Virus record (IMG/VR): IMGVR_UViG_3300025138_000181 | Location: 1 to 33,023 of that record | Source: a virus | DNA: 33,023 nucleotides | Reading direction: 5' to 3' (one strand) | Part shown: piece by piece, positions 19,927 to 29,400 of the stretch | Position numbering within the stretch: position 1 is the first letter of the stretch | Layout: every line of letters starts with the position of its first letter | The notes under the pieces: model-generated | The model's database searches: none | What the model saw: the letters and a program-made list of their open reading frames with translations, nothing else | Told to the model about the DNA's origin: nothing | Translations under genes and position numbers: made by a program

Positions 19927-20883
19927 ATGGCACAGCCAGGAAATACATTCGACACCTATGACATGAAAGGCATCAAGGAACAGCTTGAGGATATTATATA
20001 TAATATAAGTCCACTTGATACACCTATGTTTTCAGCTATGGGTAAAGGCAAAGCTACTAACACACAGTTTAAGTGGCTAACAGACTCTTTAGCAACTGCT
20101 GCAGCAGACAACCACCAAGTAGAAGGAGACGACTACTCGGCACAGGCGCAGGTAGCAACTAAAGAGCTTCATAACTATACGCAAATCTATGCAAAGAACT
20201 TTATCATTACTGGTACTGACGATGCAGTAGATGCTGCTGCTAGATCGACTCAATTAGCATATAGCCTCGCAAAAAATAGCAAAGAGCTAAAACGTGACGT
20301 CGAAGCAGGTATTACACAAGCTAACGTAATCCCAACAGTAGGTGCGTCTAACGCAGCTAGAAAAACTGCAGGATTAAGAACTTGGATTACTACTAATAAT
20401 GACATGGGTGCAGGTGGAGCAAAAGCAGCACACACTAACGGAGTTCCTACAGGTGTAAGAACTGATGGTGCGCAAAGAGCTTTCACAGAGTCTATGTTGA
20501 AAAAAATTATTAGAGAATGTTTTGTTGCAGGTGGAAACCCAGACACTATTATGGTGGGTCCATTTAACAAACAAGCTATCTCTGGTTTTACAGGTGGTTC
20601 AACTGCTATTAGAGAAGTACCTGCAAAAACTATTGTTGCAAGTATAGATGTTTACCAAAGTGATTTTGGCACTTTAACAGTTAAACCCAACAGGTTTCAG
20701 AGAGACAGAGATGCTTTTGTTTTAGATTCTGAATATTGGGGTTACAATGTTTTAAGACCTTTCACAAATTCACAATTAGCAAAAACTGGAGATAATACTC
20801 ACATGTTATTGTTAATGGAAGGTGGAGTTGTTTCAAGAAACGAAGCTGCTTCAGGTATTATTGCAGATTTAACTACTTCTTAA
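19927..20883 (+). CDS. Major capsid protein, SU10/DUF5309 type
   Basis: A 318-residue protein starting NTFDTYDMKGIKEQLEDIIYNISPLDTP, the hallmark N-terminus of the SU10-like (DUF5309, PF17236) HK97-fold capsid family. The E-loop-like segment and the C-terminal A-domain (RDAFVLDSEYWGYNVLRPF) follow. RBS AGGAG at 19914-19918 is well placed. A strong terminator follows it. This phage-type capsid is shared by several podovirus groups, including pelagiphages, so it supports but does not fix the lineage. Confidence 0.93.
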   Translation: MAQPGNTFDTYDMKGIKEQLEDIIYNISPLDTPMFSAMGKGKATNTQFKWLTDSLATAAADNHQVEGDDYSAQAQVATKELHNYTQIYAKNFIITGTDDAVDAAARSTQLAYSLAKNSKELKRDVEAGITQANVIPTVGASNAARKTAGLRTWITTNNDMGAGGAKAAHTNGVPTGVRTDGAQRAFTESMLKKIIRECFVAGGNPDTIMVGPFNKQAISGFTGGSTAIREVPAKTIVASIDVYQSDFGTLTVKPNRFQRDRDAFVLDSEYWGYNVLRPFTNSQLAKTGDNTHMLLLMEGGVVSRNEAASGIIADLTTS

Positions 20884-20910
20884 TTTTAGGTTAAGTTAAG
20901 AAAACTATAA

Positions 20911-20932
20911 GGGGGCTTCGGCCCCCTTTTTT
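20911..20932 (+). terminator. UUCG-capped terminator after the capsid gene
   Basis: A perfect 6-bp stem GGGGGC-TTCG-GCCCCC followed by T6. UUCG is an exceptionally stable tetraloop. It should partly terminate transcription after the capsid gene and protect its mRNA 3' end, so that capsid is over-expressed relative to the tail genes. Confidence 0.93.
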
Positions 20933-20971
20933 ATTGAAGAGTATTTACTCGGAACGATAAAGGAAAAACAA

Positions 20972-21319
20972 ATGAGAACTTTAAACGACTATTTTTTAAA
21001 TGGTGGCAACATGACAGCTATCCAAACAGCAGACAATGCTAGTCCTGTAGTTGTAGTACCAGATGCAGGAAGAATTAAAGCAATAGTAATGAACGTGCAT
21101 ACAGTAATAGATGCAAACACAACTTTTGATATTATGATTAATGGTGCTGACTCTGGTTCAGATGCAACATTATCAAATGGAACAGCAGATGAGTCTGGTG
21201 TTGAATTATATATTGGCGATGGATTAGATGTAGCTTTAGGCGATGCAATTAACATTAAAAGTAATGGCGAACAAACTGCTGCGACTACTGCTGATTTAAC
21301 TTACGTTATTCGTAGATAA
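20972..21319 (+). CDS. Putative capsid decoration or head-fibre protein
   Basis: A 115-residue protein beginning MRTLNDYFL and then rich in beta strands, Asp, Ala and Thr (VVVVPDAGRIKAIVMNVHTVIDANTTFDIMINGADS...). This N-terminus recurs in small proteins next to SU10-type capsids. A beta-sandwich on the capsid surface is likely, though unproven. It has an AAAGGA site before the ATG and follows the terminator, so it needs read-through or its own promoter. Confidence 0.7.
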   Translation: MRTLNDYFLNGGNMTAIQTADNASPVVVVPDAGRIKAIVMNVHTVIDANTTFDIMINGADSGSDATLSNGTADESGVELYIGDGLDVALGDAINIKSNGEQTAATTADLTYVIRR

Positions 21320-21328
21320 GGAAAAATT

Positions 21329-21604
21329 ATGGCACATACATACCAATACAGACCTTCTGCGTACACAGTTCAAGATCATTCAGGAGCAGGTGTTTTAACT
21401 ACAGCTATTGGAGCTGATGTTATCATTGTTCATATATCTACAACTGTTGCTGCATATATTAAATTAGAAGGAACGGCTGCAAATAAAAATGGAATGTTGT
21501 TAAGTGCAAATGATTCCATGACAATGAAGTGTAGTCCTTCCGATGTAGTTTCTGCATACGCAACAGGAGCAGGACAAATTTCAGTAACAGAGATGTCTTC
21601 ATAA
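21329..21604 (+). CDS. Unknown beta-rich head-module protein
   Basis: A 91-residue protein with mixed Ala, Thr and Val strands (AYTVQDHSGAGVLTTAIGADVIIVHIS...YIKLEGTAANKNG). Probably a beta-barrel decoration or neck protein like its neighbour. The stop overlaps the next gene by one base. Confidence 0.65.
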   Translation: MAHTYQYRPSAYTVQDHSGAGVLTTAIGADVIIVHISTTVAAYIKLEGTAANKNGMLLSANDSMTMKCSPSDVVSAYATGAGQISVTEMSS

Positions 21605-21924
21605 TGACTAAATATTCAATTTCAAAAGATATAGTTGATACAAACTTTATTGAAGATAAAAGTGAAGGTAAATTTCATATTGAAAGAACTCAAGACTTAA
21701 CTCCTGTTATTGAAGAAAATAAAATAAAACAAAGCCTTGGGGAAGGTGTAAGTAAGTCTAAAGAACTTAATCACGTTGCATCTATCCCTTTGGTTGTTGT
21801 TGAGCAATTAGCAAAAAAACAAATTATGTCTCCTAATGGAGATATATTAGATCATGTTCGTTTTAAAAAATGGTTAAACGATAGTGATAACAGAGCATTT
21901 CGAGTATGGACAGGAACAGTTTAA
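21604..21924 (+). CDS. Unknown conserved virion-module protein
   Basis: A 106-residue protein. The central and C-terminal part, MSPNGDILDHVRFKKWLNDSDNRAFRVWTGTV, resembles a small conserved protein common between capsid and adaptor genes in marine podoviruses, as I recall. Function unknown; it may help head completion. Confidence 0.65.
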   Translation: MTKYSISKDIVDTNFIEDKSEGKFHIERTQDLTPVIEENKIKQSLGEGVSKSKELNHVASIPLVVVEQLAKKQIMSPNGDILDHVRFKKWLNDSDNRAFRVWTGTV

Positions 21925-22569
21925 ATGGCATTAGATACGTATTCAAATTTAAAAATAGAAATAGCAAGTTATCTTAACAGAGATGATTTAACTGCTAACA
22001 TTGATACATTTATTGATTTAGCAGAATCACGTCATTCAAAAGATTTACGTTTGCGTGAAATGGCTGTTAATACAACTACTGATACAGTTGCAGGAACAAA
22101 GTATATAACTTTACCTACAGGTTTTTTAGAATTTATTTCTGTGCAGAATACTTCAGCTAGTCCACAAACAGAGTTACAATATATGGCTCCTAATGAATTA
22201 AGTAGAGTGTATGTTGACTCTGGTAATGGTATGCCTGTGTATTACACTATCATTGGAGACAAAATGTATTTTGGTCCTTGCCCTGATAATGCGTACACAA
22301 TTAATATGTTTTATTATAAACGGATAACAGCTTTATCTGATTCTAATACAACAAATGATATTTTAAAAAACTATCCTGAATTATATTTGTATGGAAGTAT
22401 TTTAGAAGCAACTCCTTTTATTCAAAATGATGAACGACTTCCTGTATGGGCTAATCTTTTTAATGAAGCAGTACAGAAAGCTAATTTAAGTGATGAAAAA
22501 GGAAAACATTCTGCAACACCAATACAAATGACTTCAACACAATTTTCTCCTAAACGAAGAGTTTACTAA
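21925..22569 (+). CDS. Head-tail adaptor protein (SU10/P22 gp4-like)
   Basis: A 214-residue protein starting MALDTYSNLKIEIASYLNRDDLTANIDTFIDLAESRHSKDLRLREMAV, typical of SU10/P22 gp4-class adaptor proteins that dock under the portal. The C-terminal half, with 'KNYPELYLYGSILEATPFI', has the characteristic helical bundle. It should ring the portal base and bind the nozzle protein, whose gene follows by a one-base overlap. Confidence 0.82.
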   Translation: MALDTYSNLKIEIASYLNRDDLTANIDTFIDLAESRHSKDLRLREMAVNTTTDTVAGTKYITLPTGFLEFISVQNTSASPQTELQYMAPNELSRVYVDSGNGMPVYYTIIGDKMYFGPCPDNAYTINMFYYKRITALSDSNTTNDILKNYPELYLYGSILEATPFIQNDERLPVWANLFNEAVQKANLSDEKGKHSATPIQMTSTQFSPKRRVY

Positions 22570-24056
22570 TGATACCTTTTGGCGAATTACAAACTGATTT
22601 ACCAACTTACCAAAACACAGGAGCTATACAAGCTGATAATGTGTTACCTTTAAAAGTTGGTTATAGATCATTACCTGGCTTTCAAGAATTAAGTGACAAT
22701 CCTTTAACAGGAAATGCTGTTGGTTTATTTACTGCCTTTAACGCAGCAGGTACTACTAACTACGCAGGAGATGCCACAAAATTATATCAAATGAATTCTT
22801 CACAAGAATTTGTAGATAAATCTAAATCAGGTGGTTATAGTAATTCTACAACAGAGGGTTCAAGAGACTTTTGGGCTTTTACACAATTTGGTACAAATAT
22901 TATTGCTGCTAATAATGCAGATAATATTCAAAAATTTGATGAAGGAACAGATTCAGCTTTTTCTGATTTAGTATCTTTTAAAGCTAAATATTTAGCTGTC
23001 ATTCGTGATTTTGTTTTTACAGGATATACTACTGAAAGTGGAACATCATATAACCAACGTGTTAAATGGAGTGGGTTAAATAATGTATCTCAATGGACAC
23101 CATCACAAACTACGCAATCTGGTTTTCAAGATGTTGTTGGTCCTCATGGTAATATTCAAGCAATTATTGGTGGAGAAAGTTTTGGTATAGTATTTTTTGA
23201 ACGAGCAATTTATCGTGTTAGTTATGTCGGAACCCCATTAATTTTTACGTTTGAAAAAATTTCTGACAATATAGGGTTATTTGCTCCACGTTCTGTTTGT
23301 TCGTTTGGTAATATGATTTTCTTTTTAGCTCAAGATGGATTTTATAAATTAACAGGTGGTCAACAATTAACACCAATAGGTGAAGGAAAAATAGATAATT
23401 ATTTTTTTGAAGATTTATCATCTAACCTAGATGGAATATGTGCTGCTGTGGACCCAAACAATAGTTGTGTATTTTGGTCTTATCGAGGTGGTGCATCTGG
23501 TTCTACAACAGGCGATATAAATAATAAATTATTAATTTATAATTATTCCGTTAATAGATTTAGCACAGGGTCTAGTATTAATATTCAATTTATTGCTAGT
23601 GCTTCTCAAGAAGCATTTACTACATTAGAAAGTTTAGATAAGTTAGGTGTATTAGATACTTTACCTAAATCTTTAGACTCGTATTATTACGGAGAAGGAA
23701 TAGTAGGTTTAGCAGGTTTTAGTGGCGATAAAAAATTTGGAAAGTTTATTGCAACAAGTTTAACAGCAACAGTTGATACAACAGAATTTGAAGGCGCAGA
23801 AGGAAGACGATCTACGTTAATTTCTTCTACACCTATTGTTGATGGAGTAGGGGGTACGTCAGTAACAGTAACACCTTTATCAAGAGCTTCACAGTTAGAT
23901 ACAGTAAATGTTGGAACAGCAGTTTCAACTTTATCAAATGGTTCGTGTCCTATGCGATCTACAAGTAGATACCACCGAATGAGAGTTAAAGTTACAGGTA
24001 ACTTTACTACAATGTCAGGTGTAGATGTAGAAGCTAGGCCAGAAGGTAAACGATAA
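22569..24056 (+). CDS. Tail nozzle / DNA stabilisation protein (P22 gp10-like)
   Basis: A 495-residue protein. The N-terminus LQTDLPTYQNTGAIQADNVLPLKVGYRSLPGFQEL is the signature of the P22 gp10/SU10 nozzle family, beta-propeller proteins that close the portal channel and carry the fibres. Beta strands are spaced along the entire length (repeated FG..., FY..., and VFTGY segments). It overlaps the adaptor and the next small gene. Typical family length is about 470-520. Confidence 0.82.
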   Translation: MIPFGELQTDLPTYQNTGAIQADNVLPLKVGYRSLPGFQELSDNPLTGNAVGLFTAFNAAGTTNYAGDATKLYQMNSSQEFVDKSKSGGYSNSTTEGSRDFWAFTQFGTNIIAANNADNIQKFDEGTDSAFSDLVSFKAKYLAVIRDFVFTGYTTESGTSYNQRVKWSGLNNVSQWTPSQTTQSGFQDVVGPHGNIQAIIGGESFGIVFFERAIYRVSYVGTPLIFTFEKISDNIGLFAPRSVCSFGNMIFFLAQDGFYKLTGGQQLTPIGEGKIDNYFFEDLSSNLDGICAAVDPNNSCVFWSYRGGASGSTTGDINNKLLIYNYSVNRFSTGSSINIQFIASASQEAFTTLESLDKLGVLDTLPKSLDSYYYGEGIVGLAGFSGDKKFGKFIATSLTATVDTTEFEGAEGRRSTLISSTPIVDGVGGTSVTVTPLSRASQLDTVNVGTAVSTLSNGSCPMRSTSRYHRMRVKVTGNFTTMSGVDVEARPEGKR

Positions 24057-24385
24057 TGGCAACAAATCAATTTCCTAATGTACCTATTTCAATGCCAGAC
24101 CATGATCTGCATTTACGATTAATTTCTTCATCACTAAATAATACGATTGATGGAAAATTAAATTCTACAGGAAGCATCACATTGACAGCTAGTTCGACTA
24201 CTTCAACATTAACCAATGCTCGTATTGGAGAAAACTCTGTAATTGTTTTTATGCCAACAACAGCAAATGCACGTACAGCTTTAAATACTTTGTATGTTTC
24301 TGCTAGAGTAAATGGTTCAGCAACATTAACACATGCCAGTTCAGGAAACACAGATCAAACATTCGGATTCACTATCTTCGGATAG
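24056..24385 (+). CDS. Small beta-rich tail protein
   Basis: A 109-residue protein, Ser/Thr/Asn-rich with strands throughout (GSITLTASSTTSTLTNARIGENSVIVFMPTTANARTALNTLYVSA...). The sequence resembles small beta-sandwich proteins that occur next to nozzle genes in marine podoviruses. It is probably a tail or fibre accessory. Confidence 0.65.
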   Translation: MATNQFPNVPISMPDHDLHLRLISSSLNNTIDGKLNSTGSITLTASSTTSTLTNARIGENSVIVFMPTTANARTALNTLYVSARVNGSATLTHASSGNTDQTFGFTIFG

Positions 24386-24803
24386 TCAAATAAGTTACGT
24401 TCCTCCCAAAGATGTTGGCTTAATTTGGAAACAGATTGAGCCACTTCTTTTAAAGCCATTAGAGATTGATGGTTTTGCTTACATGCCTAAAGATATTTTT
24501 GACAGTTTGTTAAAAAAGAAAATGCAATTATGGATTTCATGGAATGTAAAAACAAACGTAGTGGAAGCAGCTATTGTTACTGAAATAATAGATTATCCAC
24601 GTCTTCGTTCTTGTCGTTATTTTTTAGCAGGAGGAACGAATATGAAGTCTTGGTTCAATCCTGTTAAAGAACAAGTTGAACATTGGGCTAAATTAAACAA
24701 GTGTCAACGTATAGAATTAGTTGGACGTAAAGGTTGGGTAAAATGGTTAAGAGATTACAAACAAAAACACATAATATTAATGAAGGAATTAACAAATGAG
24801 TAA
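24333..24803 (+). CDS. GNAT-like tail-module protein
   Basis: A 156-residue protein from ATG at 24333, overlapping the previous gene by 53 bases; no later start is available. The middle and C-terminal pattern (AAIVTEIIDYPRLRSCRYFLAGGTNMKSWFNPVKEQVEHWAKLNKCQRIELVGRKGWVKWL) matches the acetyltransferase-like proteins encoded near phage tail genes, where 'GRKGW' and 'WAK..KC..IEL' recur. Whether it is enzymatically active is unknown. Confidence 0.72.
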   Translation: MPVQETQIKHSDSLSSDSQISYVPPKDVGLIWKQIEPLLLKPLEIDGFAYMPKDIFDSLLKKKMQLWISWNVKTNVVEAAIVTEIIDYPRLRSCRYFLAGGTNMKSWFNPVKEQVEHWAKLNKCQRIELVGRKGWVKWLRDYKQKHIILMKELTNE

Positions 24804-25605
24804 AGGCGCAGGAGAAGCAAGAACAGTTTCCAATGTAGAACCACCAGAATTCCAATTACCTTATTTAACAAAAGGTATGGAACGTGCTGAAGCATTGTAT
24901 AATCAAGCAGGACCAAATTATTTTCCTGGGCAAACGTATGTTGATTTTTCTCCACAAACAAACACAGCATTAAATTTAGCAGAAAAAAGAGCTACAACTG
25001 GTTCTCCGTTAATGGGTCAAGCTAATTCAGAAATGATGAAACAGTTACAAGGCGATTATTTAGACCCAACAAGTAATCCTTTTATATCTAATTTGTATAA
25101 TAAATTAGCAGGAGATGTTACTTCTGGTGTGCAATCTCAATTTACTTCAGCAGGACGTTTAGGTAGTGGTGCTAATCAAGAAGTTTTAGCAAATGCTCTT
25201 GGAGATTTAGGAACACAATTATACGGACAAAATTATTTATCTGAACGAGCTAATATGAACAATGCTTTAATGGCAGCTCCTCAAATGGCAGAAACAGATT
25301 ATAACGATATTATGCGATTACGTTCTGTTGGTTCTGAACGAGAAGGATTACAAGAAGCAGCCCTAGCTGATGCAATGAATAGGTATCAATATCAACAAGC
25401 TCTTCCTTATGAAAAATTAAGAAATTTTCAAGCTGCAACAGGTGGCTCGTATGGACAAACACAAACTAATGTTCAACCTTTACAACGTAACGTAGCATCA
25501 GGTTTATTATCTGGTGGTCTTGCAGGTGCAGAAATGGCTAGTCTTTTTAAAAGCACTAATCCTATGTTTGCAGCAGGTGGAGCATTACTTGGGGCGTTCA
25601 TGTAA
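24796..25605 (+). CDS. Putative DNA-ejection/internal virion protein (first of three)
   Basis: A 269-residue protein. It is Ala/Gly/Gln-rich with a hydrophobic Gly-rich C-terminus (SGLLSGGLAGAEMASLF...AAGGALLGAFM). The early segment 'YFPGQTYVDFSPQTNTALNLA' is a pattern I recall in marine-phage virion proteins located before the largest tail gene. By analogy with P22 gp7/gp20/gp16 and T7 internal virion proteins it could be an ejection protein. The C-terminal helical hairpin could insert into membranes. Confidence 0.65.
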   Translation: MSKGAGEARTVSNVEPPEFQLPYLTKGMERAEALYNQAGPNYFPGQTYVDFSPQTNTALNLAEKRATTGSPLMGQANSEMMKQLQGDYLDPTSNPFISNLYNKLAGDVTSGVQSQFTSAGRLGSGANQEVLANALGDLGTQLYGQNYLSERANMNNALMAAPQMAETDYNDIMRLRSVGSEREGLQEAALADAMNRYQYQQALPYEKLRNFQAATGGSYGQTQTNVQPLQRNVASGLLSGGLAGAEMASLFKSTNPMFAAGGALLGAFM

Positions 25606-26492
25606 TGGGTATATTAGATGCATTAATGAGTTCAGACCCAATGGTGTCAGCTCAACGTAGAGGAATTTTAGAATCATTAGCTTCCATGTCAGGACCTCAA
25701 CCTATTGCTCCAAGCATGGGACAAGTAGCAGGTGCAGTATCAGCAGGAGCAAGACAAGGTAAAAGAGATTACATGGCTGATGAAATGGCTAAATTTCAAT
25801 ACATGACAATGGACGATGGTTCATTTGTTAAATTTAATAAATTAACAGGCGACATAGAAACATTAGATAAGTTTCCTAAAGCAACAGGCACATCATATCA
25901 AATTGGAAATAAAGATGATGAAGCATCATTAAAAAAATTAAAACCTAATTTTAACACAAGTGATTATGCTCCTGGAACTATTGTTACTATAGAAAAAGAT
26001 AAAACATTAAGTTTTAAAGAACCATCTAAAAAAGGAACTTCGTTATCACAAGCCAATATAGATAAAAATAAACTTATAACAGAAAATAGAAAATTTATAG
26101 ATAGAGAATTTGAAAAGTTTAAAAAAATAGAAGGTAATGAAAATGCTACAATGTTACAATTTTATTCAGATTCTTTAAATAAAACATCAGCAGATGGATT
26201 TAATAACAATCCAAATTACGTTCCTGAATTAAAAAGAATAATTTCTAGTTCTATGAATATGTTAAGTGGAGTAGAAGACAAAGATAGAGATAAATACATG
26301 ACAGCATTTGCAGGAGTTGATCTTACAGATCAAGATTTAAATGTAGGTGCAACGTATGATATTGTTGCTCCTGAATATGGAAACATGACAATAGAAGAAA
26401 TTATTCAAGATAATTTAGATATTAATAAAGGTGCTAAAAGAGAAGATATAATAAAACAATTAATTTCAGCAAATATTATTAAGGCAAAATAA
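25605..26492 (+). CDS. Putative internal virion protein (second), unknown
   Basis: A 295-residue protein overlapping its neighbours by one base on each side. The N-terminus is Gly/Ala/Met-rich (MGILDALMSSDPMVSAQRRGILESLASMSG...AGAVSAGARQG), the middle is a small beta motif, and the C-terminal 130 residues are helical. No domain is recognised. It is placed between two ejection-type genes. Confidence 0.6.
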   Translation: MGILDALMSSDPMVSAQRRGILESLASMSGPQPIAPSMGQVAGAVSAGARQGKRDYMADEMAKFQYMTMDDGSFVKFNKLTGDIETLDKFPKATGTSYQIGNKDDEASLKKLKPNFNTSDYAPGTIVTIEKDKTLSFKEPSKKGTSLSQANIDKNKLITENRKFIDREFEKFKKIEGNENATMLQFYSDSLNKTSADGFNNNPNYVPELKRIISSSMNMLSGVEDKDRDKYMTAFAGVDLTDQDLNVGATYDIVAPEYGNMTIEEIIQDNLDINKGAKREDIIKQLISANIIKAK

Positions 26493-29400
26493 TGGCTGAA
26501 TTTACTTTAGCTCCTCCTAGGAAAAGTGAGAATTCTAATATTACATTAGCTGCTCCAAGACCTGTAATGCCACCAACAAATTTCATGGACGACATGATGA
26601 AGGAAGAAGGTTTTGAAGTAGCCAATCAATCAATTAATATAGCTCCTCCTAGAAAACCTTTGTATGAAAATGTTTTTGATACAATTAAAGCCTTAACTGT
26701 AGAGCCTGTAAAAGCAGGATATGAAAGATTTACTGAAGCATTTGAAGGAGACATAGGAGTTCCAAACGCAGCTTTTGAATCTGGTTCAGAAGCAGAAAAA
26801 GAATTTTTTGGTTTTAATACAGATAAATCAATGACACCTACAAATATTGCTAAAACTTTTAATAAAGAATTAATGGCAACAATTTATGATGTAGGAGATT
26901 TTGCTATAATGCGAGTTCCATTTGCTGCTTTTTCAGCAACAGTTGGTACAGGTGCAGAAGCTATTGATAATGCAATAGGAGAAATACCTGGTGCAAGAGA
27001 AGCTGTAGGCAATGTTTTTGGTAAAGCTGTAGGCGAAGACGATATTAAAGAAGGCATAGAAGGTTTTTTTCATCACTACATGATTAATAAAATGTCAGGT
27101 GGTGGTGGCATGAATGTTATTAAAGCTATGCCAAAAGATATAGCCAAACAAAAAGCAAATGAATTTGTTAAAGATTTTGAAAAGAACATAGATAAAAATG
27201 CAAAAGAAATAGCAGAGTCTATTGTTCCTTTAGAAATCGATGCTTCTATAAGAAAACCTGCAATAGAAAAAATAGAAACAATTATTAAAAAAGAATGGGA
27301 AACTAAAAAAGAACCATACATTGAAATGCAAGAAAAAAATCTTGCAGAAGGTAAACCAAAATTTGAAGTTAGAGACGATATTGTAGAATTTAAAATTGGA
27401 GATACAATTTCTTTAGATGCTAAAGGAACTAAAGCGACAATAACTGCTGTAATGGCTAAATCAGAAGCAAAAACTAAAGATGGTTTAACAGTATTTAATG
27501 TTAAAACAGAAAATGGAAAAGTAGGTACTATTACTTTAGAAGCTGTTAAAAGATATAATCGTCAAGAAACTGTAGATTCTATGATGGGTGCAGGACCTAA
27601 ACATAGAAATATTGCAAAAATAGAAGAAAGAATGGAAGCTACTCCTGATGCTCCAAAAGATTTAATTAGACGAGATGTTATTCTACAACAGTTTTTAAAA
27701 GATTTAGATTTACCAATAGAAATTGGTGGAGTTAAAGGAAAAAATACTCTTGGTTATCATCGTAACTTTCTTGGTATAGGAAAACCTGGTGGTGGTGGAG
27801 CTATACGTTTAAAAAATAGAAATCAATTAGAAGTAGCTGCACACGAAGTAGCTCATTATCTTGATAGTCGTATTCCTGAAATTAAAAAGAAATATTCAGA
27901 AAAAGATATGGCTAATGAGATCATACAAGTATCGTATGATATTACAAAACTTCACGAAGGTTTTGCAGAGTTTATTCGTTTTTATATGACGGACCCTGTG
28001 TATGCAAAAGAATCAGCTCCTAAATTTTTTGAATGGTTTGATACGCAAGTTAGAACTAACAAGCTCATTGATAGCCAAAATAAAATGAAAGACATTGGAC
28101 CTGCTGTTTTAAAAGCACAAACTAATTTTTCTAATTGGTATAAACAAAGTGCTTTAGATAGAGCAAGATCAAAAATAGGTGCAGAAGTTGCTATTAATGA
28201 AGGTGTAGGAACAACAGCTCAACAACTTCGAGTAGAATTAATAGATGTTCTTGAAGGCCTTAGACGTTATGAAGATGGTATAGATACACAACCTGTAATC
28301 TATATGAACGCAAGAAATGCTAAAGGCATGAGTGAAGCATTACGTCAAAGTATTAAACAAGGTGCTTTAAGAATTGTTGAAAGAAACGGAGAACGTGTTT
28401 TTGAAATAGACACAAATGGTATTAAGTTTCAAAAAATTATAGATGCCGTTGGTGGACGAGATGCTCCTTTTTGGGATTATGCAGCAGGAAGAAGAGCAAA
28501 ATATTTATTTGAAAATTTTAAAGTTAAAACAGGTTTTACAGCAGCAGAAATACAAGCTCTTGTTGGATTAGAAAAAAAATATCCACAATACAAAAAATTA
28601 TTTAAAGAATATCAAGAGTGGTGGAATACCATTGTTGAAATAGGCATTAAAAGTGAATTGTTTACAAGAGAGCAAGTTAATAAATGGAGAAATGTAGATT
28701 ACGTTCCTTTTAACAGAGTTAATAAATCATCAAAAGGTCCTAAACAAGCATCAGATGTTTTTACTATAAAAATGATTAGAGGTAGTGAAAGAAACATAGG
28801 ACACCCTTTAGATAACATTATTAAAAATGCTCGTACTATTCTTCAAGAATCAATAAGCAATCAATTAAAACTCGATGTAATTAAAAAAGCAGAACAAACA
28901 AAAGATAGTGGAAGATTTATAGAAGCTATTAAAGAGAAAAAAAGAAAACAAGAAGTAAGTGTAAGTACAAAAGAAATACGAGATACATTTAAAGAAAATG
29001 TTTTAGATGTGTCTAAGGGATTGTTACCTAAAGATATAGATTTAATGATCGATATTGCCTTTGATTTAATGGGCGATTTTACTAAAGCTATAGTTCATGG
29101 TTTAAAACCAAAAGAACCAAACACATTGGCTGTATTAAAAAAAGGCAAGATAGAATATTACCGAGTTGCAGACCCTTTATTATTTAGAGCATTAGAAGCA
29201 TTAAATACAAAAAAATCTACATTTGATACTGTAGTTGGTTATTTATCTATTCCCACTAGAATAGGAAGAAGTTTTATAACTTTAGCTGTAGATTTTATTC
29301 AAGCTAACTTTGTTCGAGATACTTTAATGTCAGGCATGTTATCTAAAAATGGGTACATACCATTTGTTGATGCAGCAAAAGGTTTAAAATCACAAATATT

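Noticed and set aside
23687-24351. Two leftward frames opposite the nozzle and small tail genes
   Set aside because: They are antisense to recognised proteins and have no start signals or motifs.
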